Positions 1 through 13,492 of a DNA stretch of 64,000 nt are shown one piece after another. Position numbers and translations under genes: made by a program. The notes under the pieces were generated by a model. The model was not told the origin of the DNA, did not search any database, and worked only from the letters and a program-made list of their open reading frames with translations. Numbering within the stretch: the stretch's first letter is position 1; every line of letters starts with the position of its first letter. Source of the stretch: Anaeramoeba ignava (Eukaryota > Metamonada > Anaeramoebidae); assembly GCA_028826165.1 (NCBI GenBank), contig JAPDFW010000002.1, positions 41,056 through 105,055 of the forward strand, in the 5' to 3' direction.

Positions 1-797
1 TTCTACCGCATCTGGAGAAGGCAGGAATTGACAAAGCAACAGAAATGCTTCAGAAATTCTTAAAATATAATGGATACCTTGCAGATCATTTTAATCGAGT
101 AGCTGCAATTTGTGGAGATATTTCAAGAACACAAACAAAACTTGATTTCACTAACAATGAAAATAATGAAAATAATGAAAATAATGAAAATAATCAAAAT
201 AATCAAAATAATCAAAATAATGAAATTAATGAAGAAAACTCGAATACTCAAAAGAAAACAAGGTTCAAAAGATACAACACTTTGGAGGAAAAAAGCCAAG
301 AAAAGATGGAAAAAATGGAACAAAAAAATTTAAAAAGAAATCAATCAGAAGTTGCAAATAAGAAAACTCGTTCTTTGTCTCAACGTTTACTTGGAAGTAA
401 GAAAACCGTTTTGAAATCAAATCCTCAAGTCGAGAAGGAAATGCTCCAAATGTGGGAAACTAGTTCACGTGTTGCAATTTCTAAACAAGGAGTAATGGTT
501 CATCGAAATACTCAAGGTCTTGAATGGAAAAAACGTTTTGTTTGCTTGAAACTTAATATTATAGGCATTTTCAATAAGAAAAAAGACGAAAAACCGATTC
601 GAGTCATACAGATTAATTCATCTTCTTTGATTTCGGTTATTCCTTATTCTGAGTTTAAGAAAAAAAATCTTTTTCAAATTACAAGAAAAAATGAAGAAAT
701 AAATGCTGATTATTTTTCATGTTCTTCTTCTGATTTATGTAATGAATGGGTGAATAATTTGAAGGAAATTCGAACCAGTTTAACACGTGATTTTTAA
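1..797 (+). CDS. PH-domain protein, C-terminal part (5' end outside window)
   Basis: The reading frame is open from base 3 to a TAA at 795-797, so the gene begins left of the window; the first in-view ATG (45) is probably internal. About 30 helical residues are followed by a 9-bp-unit Asn/Glu tract (about 160-230), a basic linker, and a C-terminal pleckstrin-homology domain (nt about 475-785). The PH call rests on the strand pattern, the GLEWKKRFVCLK stretch, and the tryptophan in the terminal helix (EWVNNLKEI). PH domains usually bind phosphoinositides or protein partners at membranes. The enzymatic part, if any, lies upstream, so the gene family cannot be named. The gene converges on the next, minus-strand gene with a 198-bp A/T-rich gap. 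Confidence 0.75.
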   Translation, partial: LPHLEKAGIDKATEMLQKFLKYNGYLADHFNRVAAICGDISRTQTKLDFTNNENNENNENNENNQNNQNNQNNEINEENSNTQKKTRFKRYNTLEEKSQEKMEKMEQKNLKRNQSEVANKKTRSLSQRLLGSKKTVLKSNPQVEKEMLQMWETSSRVAISKQGVMVHRNTQGLEWKKRFVCLKLNIIGIFNKKKDEKPIRVIQINSSSLISVIPYSEFKKKNLFQITRKNEEINADYFSCSSSDLCNEWVNNLKEIRTSLTRDF

Positions 798-995
798 AGC
801 AAATTAAAATCAAGAACTAAATTAAAAAATAATTAAAAAATAATTAAAAAATAAAAACCAAAAATAAAAATAAATTGGGAATTATTTAGTTGATTTTTCT
901 TGAAGTAAAAAAAATAAGGAAACAAAAAATAATTGATAATTGATAATTGATAATTGAAAATTGAAAATTAAAAAATTAAAAAATTAAAAGAGAAA

Positions 996-3900
996 TTATT
1001 TATCATCAGATGATAAAGAAATAAGAGGTTGTTGACTTATTGTTGGAACAAGTTGATGAGTATTAGTGTTATTGTTATTATTATTGTTATTATTGTTGTT
1101 ATTGTTATTATTGTTTTCGTTTGTATTCTGATTATCATCATTGTCGTCAATAATAGGAGGAGGAAGAACAATTGTTTCGTCAATATCAAAATCTTTTAAA
1201 TCAGGAGGAGGAATGATATTTTCATCAAGTTCAATTTCATCATTCAAAGGAGGGATGTTTTTTAGGGTTGAAGGATCAATATCAATATTGTCATTATCTG
1301 AGTTATGATTTGAAGAAGTGTAAGAGGAAGTATCTGAAGATTCGTAATCTGAGTTTTCCTTCTTGTTTTTTCTGAAGATTTGTTTGAGTTTTGATTTGAA
1401 TTTTTTTTTAGTTGGAGGTTTTCCGTGTTTTTTAGAGTATTTTTCAAGAGAACGGAAAAGAACAGAAAGGGAACGTTTATCGAGAACGCGTGCGTCTTTG
1501 AGCCAGTAAAGAAGAGCATTTGAAGCGAAGGGAAGGATATCGTCCTGCCAAAGTATTTTACATTTTTGAGGATGAGAAAGGTTTTCTTGTTGTTTATCTT
1601 TATCTTTATCTTTTTCTTTTTCTTTTTCATTTTCATTATCATTATCTTTTTCATCATCTTTTTCATCATCTTTATCTTTTTCATCTCCTGTTAAAATATC
1701 CAGTTCAATTTCATCATTTTTATCTTTTTCATCTTTTTTATCATCTTCATCTTTTTCATCTTTTTCATCTTTTTTATCTTCATCTTTTTTATCTTCATCT
1801 TTTTGTTTTCATCTTCATCAAATGTATTGATTTTCCAATTATCCATATTTTCATCATTCAATTGATTCTGAGCAAAAGTAGAAATTGAATGAGAAATATT
1901 TGCGAATTTTTCACGATCTTCTTTTTCAGCATTAAGAAGCCAAGGAAAAATAGATTTAGGGACAGAATCATCTCTGAGGAAATGAAGAACCTCAGCAGTA
2001 TTCCAAACACGTTTACCAGCAACAGGAACAGAATTTGGGGAAACAAGACCCTGAGATTGGAGATGGTTCTGGAGCTCAGCAAGCTCTAAAGCGCGGTCTT
2101 TTGCAAGAGCACGCATGCGTTTGCGATCATAAAAAATAGCGAAAATGATAAGAATAACTGCGGAAAGAACAGCAAGAATCACAAATGAGGAAAGTAAACG
2201 TTCAGTGGGCTTGTTTGGAAACTCGCGGCCGTAGAATAAGGTGCCGCCAAGAAGAACAAGAACTCGGATAATCAGGATTACAAACTCAAGACGGTTGTGT
2301 CGGGCAATTTTGTAGGGTCGAGTGTAGAGTTGAAGAAGAAGAACTACAAAAAGTGCCATCTCAACAAATGCTGCTTGCATCATTGGATAGCGAGACATGA
2401 AGAGCGCAAAGATGATGAACAGAAATCGGCGCAGAAAGATCCAGGATTCCCAGAGATATACCTCATCGGCAAAACGACCTGCGATGAGACCGAATTCTTC
2501 GCGGAAGGAAATTCGTGATTTGAATCTTCGCATGATGTAGATTAATCCGAATGGGATTCCGAAAACATAGATCAGGAAGAAAATAACCCCAAAAGCTAAA
2601 ACAGCGCGATATTGCGAGCCGCTGCATGCGCGGAAGGGTTCTGGATCGAATACGGAGAAATCTCCCTCGTATCGTGTGCAATCCATGGAGCGCATGATCC
2701 ACAGGGAAAGTGGGATGTATAGAAATGTTAGTGAAAATGTGAATGCGTTCACGCTGTTTTTGGCGAGAATGTAGAGCTCTTCCATTCGTCGGAAGTGGAA
2801 TAATTTGCGCATTAATTTTAGCCATGCTCGACGAATTTTGCCGAATGTAGAAAATGTGGATGTGAGATCGAATACGTTGGGCCATTTGCGACGGAGTTTT
2901 TCGGCGCGTGGTTCGATGAAATATGCCCAAAGAGAAGCAAAGAAGTAGTATAAATAATAAGCAGCAGCGACAAAAAGAGGGAGGAAAAGAGCGACAACGA
3001 ATTTCTCAGTGAATCCCATGTGGTGGTTGTAGCATTCTGAGGCTAGGAGATCGATATTGAGACTGGAGATTGAGAGGAACTCGAAAAATCGCACGACAGA
3101 ATCAGACCAATTGAGCTCGAAGAAGCTAAGAAGGGCGGTTTCCTGAAGGAATCCGAAGAGGATTGTTAGCGGAGCGAGATAGAGCGGCGGAGGCGAGCCA
3201 AGAGAGGCCAGTTGATAGAACACCCAGCAAATAAAAACGAAGAAAAGAACAAATATCGCGATCCGCCATTTCGCGTTGGGTTCACATCCGTAACAAAAAC
3301 TACCAAGTCGATACGCATCATCGGAACACTCGCCGCACATTCTACCCTCGTAGTTGTCTGCGCAGTTACCGCCGCCTGTGCAAGCCTGACGGGGAACGCA
3401 CGGGAAAAAAAGAACCTCGTCTGCTGATCGGTTCCAATATCCGGCAGCGGAAAGGGGGATAATCATTCCGAGTTGAGAACAATCCCCCCCAATTGGACAT
3501 TCTTTGCAATCACCCACAACCCCATAATATCCGGGCTTGCATAAACACTGCGTAAGATTGACTGCGCCCTTGTCCGCTGTCCGTGTGGGGTCGGGACAGT
3601 CGATGCATGATGATTGGTTGCTGATCGGGTTGTATTGGGTCACTGGACACAGAGAACACTCGCTTGCCGCAAGTCCCGAATAGCTTCCTGGATCGCAGAT
3701 AAAACATGCGCGAGAGGCCACGGCTGAGGAATACGATCCTGGCTGGCAATCTGTGCAGACTTCCGCTGCAAATGTATCCGAAAATGTCCCTCTTCCGCAA
3801 TCCGTGCAGAATCTGCTTTGGTTGTTCTGGATCTTTCCTGGCGCACAACCCAATGCAGATATGAAGATCTGCGAGTCGTTGACTGTCACCTCAAACTCCT

Positions 3901-6900
3901 TGAAATAATCCTGATACGGCGTGTCTGTTGAATCGAGCTCCTTTTCATAATAATACGGATACGTGCTGTTTGCGCTTGTGTTCTGTCGCGGATTAGAGTA
4001 CGGATTATAATCCGCGCTTGTGGGTCCTTCATCAACAACAGTGCGCCAAAAACGTTCGCTGTAATCAAGATAGTTTGAGTTGTTGCTGTCTTGACTTGGC
4101 ACGTTGGAAACATTGGCAGTTATTGTGACCGAATCGGATCCGTTTTGGATTATCGAGAAATTCTGTCCAACTTCAGGAACAAAGGGATAAAGAATAACAA
4201 AATCAAGGAGACCATCTATTGCAACGGAACTGCCAGGTTTTGTGAAGTTGATTTTCTCAAAATGTGTTGAATCATAAACGCGCGAGCGCAACATTCCTTC
4301 AACGGTTTGCGAATAATTTCCCTGAACAGTCAGCGTTCCGAAATCCAAATATAACGGTGATGTCCAATCAACGCCTCCCCAGAGACACCCTCCATCGTTA
4401 ACAATATCTGCCTCAAGCACGCCAACACCTCGTACTGTTCCTTGATCCATCAGCATCCCTGTCAAAACCCTTAATATACCCCCATTTTCAATGAAAATAT
4501 ACGGGCTCCGATCGTAGTCGTGACTGCTTAAAATCGTGTCCGAGTGATCGTAGATGTACTTTGTCTCCAGCGAAAACACCTCAAGCTCTTGATCCTCCCC
4601 TATAATTATTTCCGCGCGTTTATCCGCATTGACCATGCTCGAATTAATTTGCAATTTATTCACCCGGTCAACAACCTCAATTGTCCCGAAATTAAAAAAT
4701 GCCACTTCGTCGTTTTGTTCTGTTGTATTTTCGAAACCGATGCCAGTTGATTCATCGCCGAATTCGAAGATTCCGTGGTTCAAAATGCTTCCTGAAAAGT
4801 TCCAAGAAATTCCCGAAATTGCGAATTCGCCGTGGATTGTGAGGAAACCCTTGTCGACAACCACAGCACCTTCTGGCTCTACATAAAGCGCACCTGAGAC
4901 GACGAATCCTTTGGCATTAGGATCCACTGAGATGTTTGGGAGCTGAGAAAAGAAGACAAGATGGGATCCGTTACCAACCGTAAAATTTCCTGTGTTTCCG
5001 CTGCAAATGTTCCCGCAAGGATGAGGTGTGGTTCCCTCGTTTTCTTCTGTTGTGTCAATTGTGAACATTGTTCCTGATGAGAGATACACTGTTGATTCCC
5101 ATCCCATTGTCAATCCGTTGGTGCCTGTCCAACTTCCTCTTCCATTCGGCTCGAGAAAAACCTTCATTGAATCAAGCCATCTTGCGTTTTGTGTGTAATT
5201 GAACGTGTCCGTTCCGTCTGTTAGTTCGATCAACTGTTTCACTCGTATTTCTGTGTATTCAAATTGCTTTCCGCTTATTTTCCCCTGTTTCCAGCTGAAA
5301 GTTTTGGCTATTTCCATTGTTCCGGGCATGATGTAGATGTTTCCTTTCTCAATTTCAAGTGATGTTATGTTCGTGTTGTTAAATGTTGGTTGCGCGTTTG
5401 CGTTTGTATTGTTTATGTTCACTTGTATTCCGTATGCTGCTTGGGATGTGAATGAATTGTTTTGGAAAAGAACATCTGTCATGTTGAAGTTGTTTGATTT
5501 CACGACAATAAGGCTTGGTGTTATTGGTCCTGTGTAGATGTTTTGGAATGTGCAATTCTCGAATACGATTGACTATTTTTGATTTTATAAATTTATATAT
5601 AAATTTATATTTAGATTTATATTTAGATTTATATTTAGATTTATATTTATATTTAGATTTAAATTTATATTTATATTTATATTTATATTTATATTTATAT
5701 TTATATTTATATTTATATTTATATTTATATTTATATTTATATTTATATTATATTTCATATTTTATATTATTTATATATTTATATTTATATATTTATATTT
5801 ATATTTATATTTATATTTATATTTATATTTATATTTATATTTATATTTATATTTATATTTATATTTATATTTATATTTATATTTATATTTATATTTATAT
5901 TTATATTTATATTTATATTTATATTTATATTTATATTTATATTTATATTTATATTTATATTTATATTTATATTTATATTTTATATTTTATATTTTATATT
6001 TATATTTATATTTATATTTATATTTATATTTATATTTATATTTATATTTATATTTATATTTATATTTATATTTATATTTTATTTATATTTATATTTATTT
6101 TTATTTATATTTATATTTATATTTATATTTATATTTATATTTATATTTATATTTATATTTATATTTATATTTTATATTTATATTTATATTTATATTAATA
6201 TTTATATTTTATATTTATATTTTTATATTTAATTTATATTTATATTTATATTTATATTTATATTTATATTTATATTTATATTTATATTTATATTTATATT
6301 TATATTTATATTTATATTTATATTTATATTTATATTTATATTTATATTTATATTTATATTTATATTTATATTTATATTTATATTTATATTTATATTTATT
6401 TTATATTTATATTTATATTTATATTTATATTTATATTTATATTTATATTTTTTATTTATTTATATTTTATGTTTATATTTTATATTTATATTTTTTATTT
6501 TTATTTATTTTATATTTTTATATTTATTTTTATATTTATATTTATATTTATATTTATATTTTATATTTATATTTATATTTATATTTATATTTATATTTAT
6601 ATTTATATTTATATTTATATTTATATTTATATTTATATTTATATTTATATTTATATTTATATTTATATTTATATTTTATTTATATTTATATTTATATTTA
6701 TATTTATATTTATATTTATATTTATATTTATATTTATATTTATATTTATATTTATATTTATATTTAATTGTATTTATATTTCTATTTATATTTATATTTA
6801 TATTTATATTTATATTTATATTTATATTTATATTTATATTTATATTTAGATTTTGATCTTGATCAAAAAATATTAATAAAAACATACATGAGTATCAAAA

Positions 6901-7364
6901 TCGGAAAGTTCAAGAAAAGAAACATTAGCAGTAGAATAAATCTGTTGAAAAAAAACATTCACGAAAGAGATCTGAATAGAGACATTAGCTTGTTCGAAAT
7001 TAGCCAAACGATTAACATTAACAATTTTCAAATTCTTAACAACAAAATTAATTTGAACCAAATCAAAAAGTTGATTTGTTGAATCACTTGGACATAAAGA
7101 AGCACCACAATCAAGAGTTAAAGTTGGTAAATCAACTGACTCTCTCCCTTTTAAAGTTAACTGAGTTGCATTTGTTGAGCCAAAATCTAAAGTTGTTGTC
7201 AAATGAAATCCAGGATATAGAACTATTGAATCCCCAGTAAATGCACTATCTATTGCTGCTTGTATTGATTGTCCTGGCATTATGTTGATTTCATTGCTAA
7301 ATACTTGACTGATAATTGTTAAAAAAATTAAAAATATTATCTTCTTGTAATAAAATTTGATCAT
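996..7364 (-). CDS. Secreted/multi-pass membrane protein with GCC2/GCC3 cysteine-rich region
   Basis: Exon 1 is 7364-6888 and exon 2 is 5572-996. The intron 6887-5573 has a GTATGT donor and an AAAAATAG acceptor, phase 0. The product is about 1,685 aa: a signal peptide (first about 25 residues), a long beta-helix-like Asn-rich ectodomain, a cysteine-rich region (about residues 730-870) with ephrin-receptor-like CxxCxxG(T/S)(Y/F) repeats, then about eight hydrophobic segments (about 930-1315) and an acidic/basic cytoplasmic tail. Many protists have such pmp/GCC2-GCC3 multi-pass proteins; their roles (adhesion, sensing) are mostly unknown. The frame breaks at an A5 run (1800-1804): one base is missing relative to the frame that reads DEK repeats, a LWQDDILPF segment and the tail ending at 996. 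The heptapeptide NDEIELD occurs twice in that restored frame (near 1700 and 1220). GC content of the ectodomain is visibly higher than in neighbouring genes. Confidence 0.85.
5584..6848 (-). repeat. Intronic hexamer array, sense-strand AAATAT units
   Basis: More than 1.2 kb of nearly pure ATTTAT on the plus strand (AAATAT on the transcribed strand) fills almost the whole 1,315-nt intron of the cysteine-rich membrane protein gene. There are occasional register slips and one-base interruptions. The IYIY and YKYK open frames through it are artefacts of the repeat. Confidence 0.95.
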
Positions 7365-7756
7365 GAAATTGTAAAAAAAAAATAAATTGAAAATTGTTTT
7401 TTTTTTTGTTATTAATTATATTATTGTCAAAAAAAAAATTATGAGAAAAAAAAATGAAATGTTTTTTTTGTTTATTTAAAAAAAGATTGTTTGTTTTTTT
7501 TGTTTTGTTTGTTTGTTTTAAAAAAATTTTTTTTTAATTTTTTTTTTTTTTTTTGATTTTAAATAAAAAAAATAAGAAAGATGGTTATTTAGAAGATTTA
7601 ATTTTTGTTCTTTTTTTCTTCTTTGTTTTTTTTTTTTCTTCTTTTTTTTTAAATTGAAAAAGCAAAAAAATTTTTTTAATATTTTTTTTTTCATTTTTTT
7701 TTTTTTTTTTTTTTTTTTAAGAATAAAAATTATAAATCTAAAAATAAAAAATTTAA
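7365..7756. promoter_or_regulatory. Divergent intergenic region with homopolymer tracts
   Basis: These 392 bp separate the start codons of two divergent genes (membrane protein to the left, RhoGEF to the right). They contain long T and A runs, including several T runs over 9 nt, and no reading frame of note. The region presumably holds both promoters. I see no specific element I can name. Confidence 0.4.
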
Positions 7757-10700
7757 ATGAATCCAAAAAAACCAAGACCTTTACCAAAACTTCCCCCTTT
7801 ATCAAGCAATGAAAATCAAAATCAAAATCAAAATTTAAATCAAATTGAAAATCAAAATGAAAATCAAAATTTAAATCAAAATCAAAATCAAATTCAAAAT
7901 GAAAATCAAAATCAAATTGAAAATCAAAATGAAAATCAAAATGAAAATCAAAATGAAAATCAAAATCAAAATCAAAATCAAAATCAAAATCAAAATGAAA
8001 ATCAAAATCAAAATCAAAATCAAAATCAAAATCAAAATTTAAATCAAAATCAAAATCAAAATCAAAATCAAAATCAAAATCAAAATTGAAAATCAAAATC
8101 AAAATCAAAATCAAAATCAAAATGAAAATCAAAATCAAAATCAAAATCAAAATCAAAATCAAAATCAAAATCAAAATCAAAATCAAAATCAAAATCAAAA
8201 TCAAAATCAAAATCAAAATCAAAATCAAAATATAAATCAAAATATAAATCAAATTGAAAATATATCACCAAGAAGAAAAAGAAGAAATAAACCTAACCAT
8301 ACCTCAAGTATTTCATACAGATCCACTATACACCTTGGATCTTTCAAAATAAATCCAAACAATGCAGAAATAATAGAAAATCTAAATGAAATATCACCTT
8401 CTCATCAAAGAAAACAATTTTCTACAACTCAAGAAATTCTTAAATTAACAAAAGAAAAAAATAAAAAATTACCACCTAATCCAAAAAAAGGAAATAATCA
8501 ACCTTTTAACACTAATATTGAAATAAATCAACTTAATCATACAAAAATAAATAAATCAAAATCACAAACTGAAAAATTACTTAAAAGCAATTCGTTAGAA
8601 TTTCAGCAACCTAAATCAAATCTTGAAATTAGAAAAAATACATCAACAAGCATTAATTCAGTAGAAAATCATAAAATTAATTCTGATCTTCATCCTATTC
8701 ATTTTAAAGGAAAAATTTCACGTTCAATTCAAGAAGAACTTTTAATGGAAATGAAATCTTTAAGACAAAGTCAAAACGAAAATTTAAATGAAAATTTAAA
8801 TGAAATTGAAAAACAAATTGAAAAACAAATTAAAAATCAAATTAAAAGTAAAATTGAAAAACAAATTCAAAATTTAAATGTGAATCAAATTGAAAATGAA
8901 AATGAAAATCAAAATCAAATTGAAAATGAAAATCAAAATGAAAATGAAAATCAAATTGAAAATGAAAATGAAAATCAAAATCAAAATCAAAATCAAAATC
9001 AAATTGAAAATCAAAATCAAAATATAAATGAAAATGAAAATCAAAATCAAAATCAAAATCAAAATCAAATTTCAAAAATTCCAATTAAATTCCCTTCAAA
9101 AGTTCCAATTAAATTCCCTTCAAAAATTCCAATTAAATTCCCTTCAAAAATTCAATCTACTTCTTCTAATATTCCTAAATCTCGACCACCAAGACCAAAA
9201 GCACCACCACCAAAAATAATTAGAAAAGCACCAGTTCATAAAACTACAAATATCGCAAAACCAAAATTTCCAGCACCAAAAATAATAAATTCACCAAAAA
9301 ATTCAAATTCAATAAATACATTTCCAAAAAATCCATCCCCAAAAAATATAAATACAATAAATACAAATCCAATAAATATAAATCCAAAAAATACAAATCC
9401 AATAAATACAAATCCAAAAAATATAAATCCAAAAAATACAAATCCAATAAATATAAATCCAAAAAATACAAATCCAAAAAATAAAAATCCAAAAAATATA
9501 AATCCAATAAATCCAAATCCAATAAATATAAATCCAAAAAATACATCTCCAAGAAATCCAAATCCAAAAAATATAAATCCAAAAAACCCATATGTAAATG
9601 AACAATCAAAAATCGAACCCAAAAATCTTCAAACAAAATATCAAAGAAATAGAGCAATATCATTTACAGAAAGAATGAGAAAATTTCAAAACACTTCTCC
9701 AGAAATAAATAAACAATCAAGTGAAAATAGATTTCGCAGAAAAAATGAATTTGAACCACAAGGAAATGTGAGAAAATTAAAACAAGAACTACAATCAAAA
9801 CTCTTTGTATTTCCAACACAACCACAAAAAGAACAAATTCCAAAAGAAATTCCAAAAAAAATTCCAAAAGAAATTCCAAAAGAAAAAAAAGAAGAAAAAA
9901 TTCTTCGTTTTCAATCAAATCCTCAATATATTGATTCTTCATCAACTGAAATTGACCAAGAAAAACTTAAACCAAGTAAATCTCTTGAACATATTCAAAC
10001 AGAAAAAAATGAACCTTCTGTTGATGATCATAAAAAAACAGAGAAAAAAAGCAAAAATATTTTCTCAAAACTTAAATCTTCAAAAAATAAAGAAAACGAA
10101 AAGGAAAACGAAAAAAAACAAAAGCAAAAGCAAGAAAAGCAAAAGCAAAAGCAACAAAAACAAAAGGAAAAACAACAAAAACAACAAAAACAAAAACAAA
10201 CAAAGCAATCAAAACAACAGAAAAAGAAACAAGAAAAAGAAGAAAAGCAAAAACAAATCGAAAGACAAAAACAAGAAGAGCAACAGAAACAACAAGAAAA
10301 ACAAAGACAAGAAGAAGAAAGAGAAAAAATAGCAATGATGCTTAGAGAAAAATACGCTGAAATTCTTGCCCAAATTCGCGAAAGAACAAAAATTACAAAC
10401 CAACTCATTGAAAACGAAAAACTATTTTATAATCAACTCACAATTTTCCAACAAAAATTTATGAAACCCATTGAAAATTCAAATTCTCTTCAACCTTTTC
10501 AATTCGAAACATTATTCGGTAAAACAAACGAACTCATTGAACATTCCAATAAAATTTATCAAAAATTAATGCGAGCATTTAAACAAAGTTCAGATGTTGG
10601 TGATTGCTTCTTCGAATTTGACTACTATCTTTTTAGAGATGTTTCAGAAGCTTATGATGATTCTCTTTACACAATGCTTTTGGCAAAAAGTAACAATGAT

Positions 10701-13270
10701 AGCTTCAGAGAAATAATTGAAAAATGTGAAAAAGAAGCAGAAGGAAAGCAATTTACTGATTTTGTTATTCTTCCTTTGAAACACGTGAAAAATTATCATG
10801 ATTTAATTGAATCACTTTTATTTAACACTGATTTCGAAAGTGAAGATTATGCAAAATTATATCCCTTTTACGAAGGTCTTGAAATTATTATGGATAGCAA
10901 TCTTATAGCAAGAGTTTACAGATATGACAACCAGCACCAACTCATCCAGATTGAATCAAATATCGAAAATCTTGGTGATATTGAAATTGTTAATCCTTTC
11001 CGTTCATTATATAGTCAAGGCAATGCTAAGAAATATGTTTATCCTCATGCATCACTTTTTCTTCAGCAATATTATATGTTTAATGATATGATTGTACTTG
11101 CAAATTTGACAAAAAAAGTACAACTTAAATTTGATCAAAAAATTGAATATTCATCTGCAATTATTCGTGATATCTCTTTTAATGAAAAAAATACAACCAC
11201 AACCATAAAGAAAAATTTAAATGAAAATCAAAATTTAAATAAAAATCAAAATGAAAATCAAAATGAAAATCAAAACGAAATGAAAAATCAAAATGAAAAT
11301 CAAAATCAAAATGAAAATAAAAATCAAGACGAAATGGAAAATCAAAATGAAAATCAAAATGAAAATGAAAATCAAAATCAAAATGAAATTAAAAATGAAA
11401 ATGAAAATCAAAATGAAAATCAAAATGAAAATCAAAATGAAAATGAAAATGAAAATGAAAATGAAAACAAAATTGAAAACGAAAATCAAAATCAAATTGA
11501 AAAAGAAAATCAAATTGAAAAAGAAAATCAAATTGAAAAAGAAAATCAAATTGAAAATGAAAAAGAAAATCAAATTGAAAATAAAAATGAAAATAAAATT
11601 GAAAAAGAAAATCAAATTGAAAAAGAAAATCAAATTGAAAATGAAAAAGAAAATCAAATTGAAAAAGAAAATAAAAATGAAAAAGAAAATCAAATTGAAA
11701 ATGAAAAAGAAAATCAAATTGAAAATGAAAATAAAATTGAAAAAGAAAATAAAATTGAAAACGAAAATCAAATTGAAAATGAAAATAAAATTGAAAATCA
11801 AAATCAAAATCAAGATGAAATTGAAAATGAAGTTGAAAATGAAATTGACCAAGAATTAACAACAAAAATTGAGGAAATTAATAAATCAGATATTCAAACA
11901 TCAAAAATTGAAGATGGAATCATTCGTACAAATCAACCACAATTAGCAAATGCAATTGAAATATTTTCAGAAGATACAGAATCACGAGTTGTTTTATTAT
12001 TTCAAGATATTACAGAAAAAGAAATTTTCTTTTCTAATTTAACAGAAGTATTTTACGTAAGAGTTGAAAAAGGAATTGAACCACAATTTAACGAAGAAGA
12101 AATTGAAAAAGAAATCAACAAATCATCATCTATTGACATCCCAAAAGGAGAAATAACCAAAATTGAAAAAAGAGGACATATAATTACAGAATTATTTCAC
12201 ACAGAAGAAGAATATGTTCAAGATCTAATCACTATCCAAAAAATTTATATGAATGAAATGATCAAAAAGCAACTCATAACTCAACAAGAAGCTTCTCAAA
12301 TTTTTGGAAATATTGCAAATATTCAAAAAGTTAACTCAGATTTGGCTGAAATGCTAAAAAAGAATTTGGAAGCAATCGAAAATAAATATGAAAATCTTAA
12401 TGTAGGTTTAATTTTCTTTTCAATTGCAGAAAGACTCAAAGTTTATGGGAATTATGCATTGAATCAAAACTTATCGAATGAAACAATTTCCAAATGCTCA
12501 AAAAAAATTGAGTTTTTACAATATATTACTGATTGCCAAGAAAAACTTACAGAATGCAAGGGATTAGATTTACTCGATTTCTTGATAAAACCAATTCAAA
12601 GAATTTGCAAATATCCTTTGCTTTTTCGTGAAATATTGAGAAGTACAAGTCCAGATTATACTGATTATCAAGATCTTGCAAAAGCTTATGTTAAACTTGA
12701 AGAAGCTGCAGCTTATGTTAATACTATTAAAAAGCAAAGTGACACAAAAAAATTTCTAGAGGAAATTGCAAATAAAATTTTTGGAATTGAAAAACATTTA
12801 ATTCTTGCTTATCCAAACAGAAAAGTTATTCTTGAAGAAATTCCTATTAAAATTTTCCCTAAATCAAAAGGAATTAATGCATTTTTATGGATTTTCAATG
12901 ATATAATTGTTATTTCTAAGCTTCAAAAGAAAGATAAATATAAATTTATTGATTTTATTGAAATTGATCGAGCTTTGATAAAAGAACTTTTATCTTTAGG
13001 TATTTCATTTGAATAATTAATTTTAAATAATTAATATTTAATAATTAATTTTAATATTTTAATTTTAAATATTTGATTTAAATATTTGGATTTTAATATT
13101 TGATTTTGGATTTAGATTTCTCTTTCAAAATAATCGAATTTTCAGGTATTAAAGATATTACAATTCAATGCCGTGATAAAGAACAATATGAACAAATTAT
13201 AAATTCAATTAAATCTCAAATTATTCAACTTGCAAAAGAAAGATTTATTCAACAAAAAATAAAAAAATAA
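7757..13270 (+). CDS. Tandem RhoGEF (DH-PH-DH-PH) with proline- and Asn/Gln-rich N-terminus
   Basis: The exons are 7757-12999 and 13146-13270; the intron GTATTT...TTTCAG is phase 1. The product is about 1,790 aa. A proline-rich start and NQ/NE hexamer tracts are followed by Asn-Pro-Lys repeats and a KQKQ basic coiled region. DH1 spans about residues 875-1045, PH1 about 1065-1440 with a roughly 210-residue NENQ/NEIE insert (nt 11218-11845), DH2 about 1470-1660 and PH2 about 1675-1785. DH2 has the canonical conserved helix (LIKPIQRICKYPLLFREIL); PH2 is completed only by the small last exon. DH-PH modules catalyse GDP release from Rho GTPases and usually act at membranes. The frame breaks at 8082-8089: an A4 run where neighbouring units have A3 shifts the frame onto a TGA, and the upstream NQ frame and downstream frame match after removing one A. 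Confidence 0.88.
7817..8260 (+). repeat. Coding AAATCA/AAATGA hexamer array (NQ/NE tract)
   Basis: About 440 bp of AAATCA with interspersed AAATGA encode Asn-Gln and Asn-Glu near the N-terminus of the RhoGEF. The array contains the frame break at 8082-8089. Confidence 0.9.
11218..11845 (+). repeat. Coding hexamer array inserted inside the first PH domain
   Basis: About 630 bp of AAATGA, AAATCA, AAATTG and AAAGAA hexamers encode a NENQ/EKENQIE tract. Recognisable PH strands lie before it (to about 11190) and the last strands and helix lie after it (about 11935-12085), so the tract sits in a loop of the fold. The frame is preserved throughout. Confidence 0.85.
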
Positions 13271-13492
13271 ATTTAATATTTTTTTCTTCTTATTTTTATA
13301 ATTTTTGAATTTAAGTGTGATCAATTTTTTCTTTAAAAGAAGAAAAGAAAGAATAAAAACAAATGAAAAACATTAAAAACTGACTAATTATTTTTTAAAG
13401 AAAAAAATTTTTTTTGTTCCATTATTTTTTAAATTCCATTTTTATTTTTTTTATTTTTTTTAATTTTTTTTAATTTTTTAAAAAAAAAAATA

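Noticed and set aside
1262-1684. Minus-strand 140-aa Lys/Met-rich frame
   Set aside because: It is an off-frame reading of the cytoplasmic tail of the membrane protein. The neighbouring frame gives the DEK repeat, LWQDDILPF and the continuation to the stop at 996.
5584-6848. Telomere or centromere interpretation of the long hexamer arrays
   Set aside because: Units lack G-clusters, change composition between loci, and lie inside introns of ordinary genes with consistent splice phases.
5515-6885. Plus-strand and minus-strand open frames of alternating Ile-Tyr, Ile-Asn or Tyr-Lys
   Set aside because: They are reading frames through the ATTTAT array inside a spliced intron, with no domain or codon signal.
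7518-9663. Minus-strand DFDF and LDLY frames opposite the RhoGEF
   Set aside because: These are antisense shadows of coding hexamer arrays. The plus strand has recognisable domains.
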